From: JAQBDA01 sp041301185 | GTDB lineage: Bacteria; Chloroflexota; Anaerolineae; Anaerolineales; UBA4823 | Assembly (NCBI GenBank): GCA_041301185.1 | Contig: JBFYSV010000264.1 | Coordinates: 1 to 27,241 of the forward strand | DNA length: 27,241 nt | Direction: 5' to 3' | Shown here: positions 15,402 to 21,779 of the stretch, one piece after another | How positions within the stretch are numbered: the stretch's first letter is position 1 | Layout of the letters: every line of letters begins with the position of its first letter | The notes under the pieces: model-generated | Databases searched by the model: none | What the model was told of the DNA's origin: nothing | Seen by the model: only the letters and a program-made list of their open reading frames with translations | Translations under genes and position numbers: made by a program

Positions 15402-15935
15402 ATGCAAACCCTTCCCGCACTGAATCCAGGTCAGCTACATCTGCTGCTGGCAGCCCGCCCGGCGCGGCACGAGCTCGTCAATACCCTCATCGCCCGCCTG
15501 GCTGCCGGCGGGCGCCTGCTCGTCTTGGATGGAGGCAACTGCTTTCAAGCGCATCGCATCGCCCGCCTTGTTCGCCGCACCACCCCAGACCTGGCGATTG
15601 CCCTGAACAATATCCACGTCGCCCGCGCCTTTACCTGCTACCAGGTAGTTGCTTTACTGGCTGACACCCCGGCAACCTCGCTTCCTACCCTGGTGTTGGA
15701 TCTGCTAACTACCTTCCAGGACGAGAACATCCTTTTGCCCGAGCGCCGCCGCCTGCTGGAGATCAGCCTAAGCCACCTGCGCCGCCTGAGCCGCCAGGCG
15801 CCCACCCTGGTCAGCGTCGCCCAGGATGGGAAAGGCAGCTTGCCCGGCGAGCTGCTAAACCTGCTGGAAGAGCGGGTTGACCAGATATGGCAATTCGAAT
15901 CGCCGCCGCCTGCTGAACCGCTGCGGCTGCTGTGA
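15402..15935 (+). CDS. RecA-superfamily-like protein lacking a P-loop (possible ImuA analogue)
   Basis: 177 aa. The fold order resembles the RecA/RadA core: L-H-L-L-L-A-A-R-P-A-R-H-E-L at residues 12-25 where Walker A would be (no G-x-x-x-x-G-K), then G-R-L-L-V-L-D-G-G-N-C-F at 37-48 like the strand after the first helix, I-H-V-A-R-A-F-T-C-Y-Q near 71-81, and a Walker B-like L-V-L-D100-L-L. The following helices match the Rad51/RadA end of this motif. Without Walker A it probably does not hydrolyse ATP. In imuA-imuB-dnaE2 cassettes ImuA is likewise a RecA-like protein placed first, so this may play the same scaffold role. It is followed nine bases later by an 88-aa gene and then two polymerases. 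The assignment rests on pattern, not alignment. Confidence 0.6.
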   Translation: MQTLPALNPGQLHLLLAARPARHELVNTLIARLAAGGRLLVLDGGNCFQAHRIARLVRRTTPDLAIALNNIHVARAFTCYQVVALLADTPATSLPTLVLDLLTTFQDENILLPERRRLLEISLSHLRRLSRQAPTLVSVAQDGKGSLPGELLNLLEERVDQIWQFESPPPAEPLRLL

Positions 15936-15944
15936 GGCCACCCT

Positions 15945-16211
15945 ATGGGACGCACTTTACCCTCTATCACCCAGGTTTTCCTGCAAGAGCAGGAATCATT
16001 CGCCCGCTTCCGGCGCGCTTTGCGGCGCAGCGACCAGCTGGCCCTGGACGACCTGTTTGCCGCCGCCCACCAGCATCTTGCCGCGGCTGCCTACGCCGCC
16101 CATGCCCTTCCTTTCGAAGTTTTCTTGCTGGCTATGCTGCTGGAGGAGCATAAGGAGGTGCTCCGCCTGCGCCGCCTGCTGGAAAGCGCCCTGCCTGCCA
16201 GCGATGATTGA
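15945..16211 (+). CDS. Small helical protein in the polymerase cassette, 88 aa
   Basis: Not recognised. ATG 15945 follows the RecA-like stop by nine bases, and its stop overlaps the polymerase start by eight bases (16204-16211, ATGATTGA), so translation is probably coupled on both sides. The sequence is almost wholly alpha-helical with many Leu, Ala, Arg and Glu: an amphipathic first helix (Q-E-Q-E-S-F-A-R-F-R-R-A-L-R-R), an Ala-rich middle helix and a final charged helix (L-L-E-E-H-K-E-V-L-R-L-R-R-L-L-E). There is no membrane segment or known motif. Placement suggests a polymerase subunit or adaptor between the RecA-like protein and the family B polymerase. Confidence 0.65.
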   Translation: MGRTLPSITQVFLQEQESFARFRRALRRSDQLALDDLFAAAHQHLAAAAYAAHALPFEVFLLAMLLEEHKEVLRLRRLLESALPASDD

Positions 16212-18486
16212 GCGCACCGGCTGGCTCCTGGATATCTACACCCATCCCCAGGATGGCGTGGTGGTGTGGCTGCTGGACGAAGACGGGACGCGCCGCCGCC
16301 TGCGCCAGACTCTGCCGGTGATATTTTTCGCCGCCGGACCGCCAGAGCGCCTGCGCCTCCTGTGGCGTTTCCTGGGCGAGCAACCCCAGCCGCCCCAACT
16401 CTCCCGGGCAGAGCGCCGCGACCTGTTCAACCCGGAGCCATTCCCGGTGCTGGCAATCCAGGTCGAAAACCCGGCAACCCAGCCCTTGCTCTTCAATCGC
16501 GTGGCAGCGGCTTTTCCCGACCTAGTCTACTACGATGCCGACCTGCCGATCTCGCTGCGCCACGCCGCCCTGTACGGTACTTTCCCGCTCGCCCGCTGCC
16601 AGGTGGCGATCGACGAGGGCGAAAAAATCGCCAGCCTATTCACCCTGGACTCTCCCTGGGAACTGGACCTGCCCGTCCCCCCCTTGCGCATCCTATCGCT
16701 TGAGCCGGACGTGGATCCTTTCCACGCCACGCCCTGCTACCTGAACATCACCTGCCAGCGTTCCTCATACCGGCTGGCATTGAGCCCGCCTCGCCCGATG
16801 CTGGTCAACTTGAGCGCAATCTTGCAGCGCCACGACCCGGACCTGCTGCTCACCACCTGGGGTGACACCTGGCTGCTGCCGCGGTTGCTGGAGCTCTCTG
16901 AGCAGAATAACATTCCCTTGCCACTCAACCGTGAGACCGGCCTGGGCATCGCCTATCGCAAGGAGCGCTCCTACTTCACCTATGGTCAGATCATCTATCG
17001 CGGCGGACAGATCCTTCTGTCCGGTCGCTGGCATATCGATGCCCACAACGCTATGCTATTCCACGACTATGGGATGGAGGGCATCTTTGAGCTGGCGCGG
17101 GTCACCGCCTTGCCTGTGCAGACCGTGGCCCGCGTCTCGCCCGGCAGCGGCATCTCTGCCATGCAGATGCAGACCGCCTTGCGCCAGGGCATCCTCATCC
17201 CCTGGCACAAACAGCAGTCCGAAAGCCCCAAGACAGCCCTGGAACTGATGCGCGCCGACCACGGCGGTCTGGTCTACCAGCCTCTGATTGGCCTGCACCA
17301 GGACGTGGCTGAGATCGATTTCATCTCCATGTATCCCAGCATTATGGTGCGCTTCAATATATCTCCAGAGACGGTTGGGCAGGAAAGCCCGACCGCCGAG
17401 CTTATCCCCGAGCTGGCGCTGGTCGTCGAACAGGAGCATCCCGGGCTGGTGCCGCGCACCCTGGCACCGCTGCTCAAGAAACGCCTTGCTCTCAAGAGGC
17501 GCCTTGCCGACCTGCCCGCCTGGCACCCCCGCCGCACCAGCTACAAGGCTTACGCCTCAGCCCATAAATGGCTCCTGGTGACCTGCTTCGGCTACCTGGG
17601 ATATAAGAACGCCCGCTTTGGGCGGATTGAGGCCCATGAAGCCGTGACCGCATTTGGGCGGGAGGTGTTGTTGCGCGCCAAAGAGACTGCCGAGGATATG
17701 GGGTTCACCGTGCTGCACATGTACGTGGATGGGTTATGGGTGAAAAAGGAAGGCCTGTGCCAGCCCGCCGATTTCCAGCCCCTGCTGGCTGAGATCGCCG
17801 GGCGCACCGGCTTACCCATCGCCCTGGAAGGGGTCTACCGCTGGGTGGCTTTCCTGTCCTCCCGGCAGAATGAGCGCGTCCCGGTCGCCAACCGTTATTT
17901 CGGCGTCTTCCAAGATGGCAGCCTGAAAATGCGCGGCATCGAGACTCGTCGCCGTGATACACCCCGATTTATCGCCGAGACACAGGAACAGATGCTGCTC
18001 TGCCTGGGCCAGGCAGAGCGCGCCTGCGAGCTGGAGTTATATCTGCCCCAGGTCTTCAGCCTGCTGCGCCGCCAGATTGCTGCCCTGCGCAATGGGAAAG
18101 CTCCCTTACAGCACCTGCTGGTCTCGCAGAAACTGAGCCGCACGTTGCCTGAATACCGCTCGCCTTCGCCGGCGGCGCGCGCCTTACAGCAGCTACAAAA
18201 CATCCAGAAAACCTTGAAACCAGGGCAGTGCGTCCGCTTCATTTACACCCGGGGCGAACCCGGCGTGCATGCCTGGGATTTGCCCGAGCCCCCGGACCCA
18301 GATTGTGTGGATGTGCAGCGCTACACCAACCTTTTGATCCGGGCTGCATCTACTATCCTCCAGCCCCTGGGTGTCAGCGAGACCGCCCTGCGCGACCGGT
18401 TGCTCGCAGGCTTGATCGCCCAGGAGAACCTTTTTGAGACCCGCAGCACCCTACCCGCCTGGCACTCGCTTCAACCCCCGGCATAA
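16204..18486 (+). CDS. Family B DNA polymerase with degraded exonuclease motifs
   Basis: 760 aa from ATG 16204. An open frame runs further upstream but only through other genes, and the eight-base overlap with the 88-aa gene supports this start. Polymerase motifs: A is D372-F-I-S-M-Y-P-S-I; B is K455-W-L-L-V-T-C-F-G-Y-L-G-Y (usual N replaced by V); C is M-Y-V-D509-G-L-W-V, keeping the second, metal-binding Asp of D-T-D but with Tyr at the first. The proofreading domain looks inactive: Exo I reads L-E167-P-D169 instead of D-x-E, Exo II aligns without gaps over D211-P226 but has Leu224 at the catalytic Asp, and no Y-x-x-x-D Exo III was found. Q740-E-N-L-F744 near the C-terminus fits the beta-clamp-binding consensus. 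Distantly related to Pol II; likely a translesion-type enzyme, though activity is not proven. Confidence 0.85.
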   Translation: MIERTGWLLDIYTHPQDGVVVWLLDEDGTRRRLRQTLPVIFFAAGPPERLRLLWRFLGEQPQPPQLSRAERRDLFNPEPFPVLAIQVENPATQPLLFNRVAAAFPDLVYYDADLPISLRHAALYGTFPLARCQVAIDEGEKIASLFTLDSPWELDLPVPPLRILSLEPDVDPFHATPCYLNITCQRSSYRLALSPPRPMLVNLSAILQRHDPDLLLTTWGDTWLLPRLLELSEQNNIPLPLNRETGLGIAYRKERSYFTYGQIIYRGGQILLSGRWHIDAHNAMLFHDYGMEGIFELARVTALPVQTVARVSPGSGISAMQMQTALRQGILIPWHKQQSESPKTALELMRADHGGLVYQPLIGLHQDVAEIDFISMYPSIMVRFNISPETVGQESPTAELIPELALVVEQEHPGLVPRTLAPLLKKRLALKRRLADLPAWHPRRTSYKAYASAHKWLLVTCFGYLGYKNARFGRIEAHEAVTAFGREVLLRAKETAEDMGFTVLHMYVDGLWVKKEGLCQPADFQPLLAEIAGRTGLPIALEGVYRWVAFLSSRQNERVPVANRYFGVFQDGSLKMRGIETRRRDTPRFIAETQEQMLLCLGQAERACELELYLPQVFSLLRRQIAALRNGKAPLQHLLVSQKLSRTLPEYRSPSPAARALQQLQNIQKTLKPGQCVRFIYTRGEPGVHAWDLPEPPDPDCVDVQRYTNLLIRAASTILQPLGVSETALRDRLLAGLIAQENLFETRSTLPAWHSLQPPA

Positions 18487-18514
18487 GAATCCCCACCCGT
18501 GCGAGCACAAAGTC

Positions 18515-18532
18515 GCACATATGTGCTAAAAT
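18515..18532 (+). promoter_or_regulatory. Palindromic operator candidate next to the dnaE2 -10 box
   Basis: GCACATATGTGC at 18515-18526 is a perfect 12-bp palindrome. It abuts TAAAAT at 18527-18532, a 5/6 match to the -10 hexamer, so a bound protein would block a promoter there. The core CATATGTG is repeated at 18548-18555, 30 bases (about three helical turns) downstream and directly before the start codon. The layout suits a repressor, for example a damage-response one, but the sequence does not match a LexA box I know. Confidence 0.45.
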
Positions 18533-18555
18533 ACATCCGCCAGGAACCATATGTG

Positions 18556-21500
18556 ATGTTTGTCCATCTGCGCACCCATTCGTGCTACTCATTTCTGGAA
18601 GGATTGCCCCTGCCTGCCGAGCTGGCTTACATGGCTGCCCAGCAGGGTATGCCGGCCCTGGCGCTTACCGACCATCGCTGGCTTTCCGGCGCGATCGAAT
18701 TCTATGATGACTGCCTGGCGGTCGGCGTGCGCCCAATCCTGGGGCTGGAGCTGGACATCGCCCCTCCGGCAAGCCCCGGCGCAGGGATCTCTGAGGCAAC
18801 TACCAGCCCGCTTGTACTCCTGGCAACCAGCCTGGAAGGCTGGGCCAGCCTGTGCCGCCTGAGCAGCTTGGCAAACGCCGCCCCACCCTCATCCTCTTAC
18901 ATACCTGCCCTAACGCTGGAGCAGCTTGCCGCCAACTCAGCTGGCTTGCTTTGCCTTTCAGGCGGCAGGCGCGGGCACGCTGCCCGGCTGGCAGAACAGG
19001 ACAAGCTCGCTGCCCTACAAGCCTGGCTGGATTTGCTCAAAGACCTGTTCCCGGGCAATCTATACCTGGAGCTGCAAATCCATACCCAACAGGATACTGC
19101 CTGGGTGGGGCAGCTGGCTATCCTGGCTCAGCGCATGCAATTGCCGACGGTCGCTACCCACGATATTCACTACCTGAAGCCGGAACAAAGCAACTTACAG
19201 CGGGTTGTATCTGCCATCCGCCTGAACGCCAGCCTGGAAAATCTGCCTGCAGAAGCTACCGCCCCTCCCGGGGCGGATTTCCCTTTGATCCAAGAAATGG
19301 AGAAGCGCTTTACCCACTATCCTCAGGCGTTGCGCAATACGCTCGAAATTGCCGAGCGCTGCAAGCTTGAGCTGCCTCTCGGTGTGGCGCATTTCCCCCA
19401 GGTGGAGCTACCCGCCGGGATGAATAGTATTCAAGTGCTCCGCCAGAAGGCGAACCGTGGACTAAACCACCTCTATACCCAGGTAACTCCGGAACTCCAA
19501 GCCCGCCTGGAGCACGAGCTGGATGTCATTGAGAAATGCGGTTACACAACGCTGTTTTTGATCATGGAAGATATTCTGCACTTTGCCCGCCAGAGCGGAG
19601 TGCCGATCTCGTCGCGTGGCTCCGCCGCATCTTCCCTGGTTGCCCACTGCCTGGGAATCACATCCCCCGACCCGGTCCGCCTGAACCTGTATTTCGAGCG
19701 GTTCCTCAATCCAGCTCGCGCCACTCCACCGGATATCGATACCGACCTCTGTTCACGACGGCGCGATCAGGTGATCCGCTATGTCTACCAGCGTTACGGA
19801 GATAAACGGGTGGCGATGGTCTGCACCGTCAACCGCTACCGGCGCCGCTCCGCCCTGAGGGATGTCGCCAAAGCCTTTGGCCTTCCACCGGGTGAGATCA
19901 ATTCAATGGCAGACAGTCTGCCTCATCGCTGGTACGGTCCACCGACCTCTGAACCAGGCTCGGATGACCCGTACGCTGAGATCGCCAGCCGGTACACCTC
20001 GCCGCGCCACAAGGCGGTCATGCAGTCCGCGTCAGCCATGATCGGCCTGCCGCGGCATCTCTCCATCCATCCCGGCGGGCTGGTCATCGCCCCGGGTGAT
20101 ATGACAGACCTTGCGCCTACCCAGCTGGCAGCGAAGGGGGTGCGGATCACCCAGCTGGATTTAAGCTCTATTGAGCGGCTGGGCCTGGTGAAAATTGACC
20201 TGCTGGGCATTCGCGGGCTTACCGTTTTGGGCGATGTAGCAGAAGACATCCAGAGAAACCAGCCACAGTTTCACGAGTCGATGCTGTCTGCGTTGGAAGC
20301 CATCCCCGGGGAAGACGAACAAACCGCCAGCCTGGTGCAGGGCGGGCGAACCATTGGGTGCTTTCAAATAGAAAGCCCTGGGATGCGAGCCACCTTGCGG
20401 GAAATTCAAGCCCACAGCCTGGACGATATCATGCTTGCCCTGGCGCTATACCGCCCTGGCCCGCTCACCGGAGGCCTGAAGGATGCATTTATCCGGCGCC
20501 ATCTTGGACAAGAACCAGCCGAACACCTGCACCCTGCCCTGGCTTCACTGCTAGCAGATACCTACGGTGTGATCCTGTACCAGGAGCAAGTGTTGCGCAT
20601 TGCCCATGAGCTGGCAGGGCTCAGCCTTGCGGATGCCGACCTTTTGCGCCGGGCTATGTCACATTTCGATCCTGGCAAAGAGATGCAGACCTTGCGCCAG
20701 CGGTTTCTGGTTGGAGCCAGGGATCGTAGCGGGGTACCGGACGAGGTCGGAGAGCGGGTATGGGAGCTGATGGCGGCTTTTGCAGGCTATGGTTTTCCAA
20801 AAGCACACGCGGCTTCCTACGCCCAGGTCGCCTGGCGCTCCGCCTGGTGTAAGACCCACTTCCCGGCGACTTTTATGGCAGCCGTACTGGCAAATTGGGG
20901 CGGTTACTACGGGCAGCGGGTCTACTTGATGGAAAGCCGCCGCCTGGGCTTGGAAATCCGGCCTCCGCACGTCAACTATGCCCGCTACGAGTTCAGCACC
21001 AGCCGTATCGACGGTCAGCAGGTGCTTTTCATGGGCTTGAACCAGGTGCGTGATCTCACCCGCCGAACGCAATCCCGGATTATCCGCTTGCGGCCTTTCC
21101 GCTCTTTTATGGACTTTATCGCCAGAGTGGACCCTCGCCCGCAAGAAGTGGAGAACCTGGTGCGGTGCGGCGCATTGGAGGGTATGGGAAGCATCCCCGG
21201 ATTATTGCAACAGCTAAAGAGCGGAGGCTGGCGCGGCGGTCAGTTATCCTTTTTCTCTATGGACAACACCCTGGAGGACTGGACTGTGGAACAACAAGCA
21301 AATGCACAAGAGGCAATTTTAGGGGTGAGTGTGATCGCTCATCCCCTCGAGCTGCACGCCCACCAAATCGCAGCTGCCCACGCGATCAGCACCCTGGAAG
21401 CTGCCCAGCGTGTCGGTCAGCATGTACGAGTTGCCGGGATGCGCCAGACCTGGCGCCGGAGCCGAACCACCCAGGCGGGCTATCTATACTACATGTCTCT

Positions 21501-21684
21501 GGAAGACCTGGAAGGGATGCTGGATGTGCTCTTTTACGAGGATGTCTACCGGCGATACCGGAAGGAGTTACGCCTCAGCGGCCCGTATCTGATCGAGGGG
21601 CTGGTTGAAACCAACCCGGTCACCGCTGAGCCAATGATCCGCGCTGAGCGAATATCCAGTATTTCGTCAAAGGCGATTGAATAG
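18556..21684 (+). CDS. dnaE2: DnaE2-type (error-prone) DNA polymerase III alpha subunit
   Basis: 1042 aa from ATG 18556, the start that puts F-V-H-L at the N-terminus as in DnaE proteins; AGGA at 18542-18545 is the ribosome site. The PHP domain begins H4-L-R-T-H-S (usual H-L-H-x-H-S; one His is Arg) and has L-T-D-H. The three catalytic Asp are D393 and D395 (P-P-D-I-D-T-D) and D548 (V-K-I-D-L-L-G), so the polymerase should be active. H-P-G-G-L-V-I-A and Y-R-P-G-P segments are typical. The protein ends after the OB fold and lacks the tau-binding tail of replicative DnaE, as DnaE2 does. Q896-L-S-F-F900 fits a beta-clamp-binding motif. It lies 69 bases after the family B polymerase and may be expressed both with it and from its own promoter. 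No ImuB gene is nearby. Confidence 0.87.
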   Translation: MFVHLRTHSCYSFLEGLPLPAELAYMAAQQGMPALALTDHRWLSGAIEFYDDCLAVGVRPILGLELDIAPPASPGAGISEATTSPLVLLATSLEGWASLCRLSSLANAAPPSSSYIPALTLEQLAANSAGLLCLSGGRRGHAARLAEQDKLAALQAWLDLLKDLFPGNLYLELQIHTQQDTAWVGQLAILAQRMQLPTVATHDIHYLKPEQSNLQRVVSAIRLNASLENLPAEATAPPGADFPLIQEMEKRFTHYPQALRNTLEIAERCKLELPLGVAHFPQVELPAGMNSIQVLRQKANRGLNHLYTQVTPELQARLEHELDVIEKCGYTTLFLIMEDILHFARQSGVPISSRGSAASSLVAHCLGITSPDPVRLNLYFERFLNPARATPPDIDTDLCSRRRDQVIRYVYQRYGDKRVAMVCTVNRYRRRSALRDVAKAFGLPPGEINSMADSLPHRWYGPPTSEPGSDDPYAEIASRYTSPRHKAVMQSASAMIGLPRHLSIHPGGLVIAPGDMTDLAPTQLAAKGVRITQLDLSSIERLGLVKIDLLGIRGLTVLGDVAEDIQRNQPQFHESMLSALEAIPGEDEQTASLVQGGRTIGCFQIESPGMRATLREIQAHSLDDIMLALALYRPGPLTGGLKDAFIRRHLGQEPAEHLHPALASLLADTYGVILYQEQVLRIAHELAGLSLADADLLRRAMSHFDPGKEMQTLRQRFLVGARDRSGVPDEVGERVWELMAAFAGYGFPKAHAASYAQVAWRSAWCKTHFPATFMAAVLANWGGYYGQRVYLMESRRLGLEIRPPHVNYARYEFSTSRIDGQQVLFMGLNQVRDLTRRTQSRIIRLRPFRSFMDFIARVDPRPQEVENLVRCGALEGMGSIPGLLQQLKSGGWRGGQLSFFSMDNTLEDWTVEQQANAQEAILGVSVIAHPLELHAHQIAAAHAISTLEAAQRVGQHVRVAGMRQTWRRSRTTQAGYLYYMSLEDLEGMLDVLFYEDVYRRYRKELRLSGPYLIEGLVETNPVTAEPMIRAERISSISSKAIE

Positions 21685-21714
21685 ACCGATTAGCTCAATG
21701 ACGAGACACTTTGA

Positions 21715-21759
21715 GCTTTGTCCAGGTTTGCAGTCAGAGCCTGCAAACCTGGACAAAGC
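21715..21759. terminator. Perfect 19-bp stem-loop between convergent genes
   Basis: Arms 21715-21733 and 21741-21759 pair perfectly over 19 bp with a seven-base loop. It lies in the 95-base gap between the convergent ends of dnaE2 and the sensor kinase, where a bidirectional terminator is expected. There is no U-tract on either side, so transcription stop by this hairpin alone is uncertain. Confidence 0.6.
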
Positions 21760-21779
21760 ACAGTTTGGGACCGTAAGAT

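Noticed and set aside
15877..16203. N-terminal extension of the family B polymerase by 109 residues
   Set aside because: It runs through the RecA-like and 88-aa genes in another frame, is Pro/Cys/Arg rich and unlike the family; ATG 16204 is supported by coupling.
17056..17526. A 156-residue minus-strand frame within the polymerase gene
   Set aside because: Shadow of motif A region; rich in Gly, His and Gln without domain features.
18515..18526. Standard LexA box
   Set aside because: The palindrome does not match the CGAAC-N4-GTTCG or CTG-N10-CAG patterns; kept only as an unassigned operator candidate.
18499..18555. Upstream GTG start of DnaE2
   Set aside because: It would make the palindrome and -10 box coding; the normal N-terminus of the PHP domain begins at 18556.
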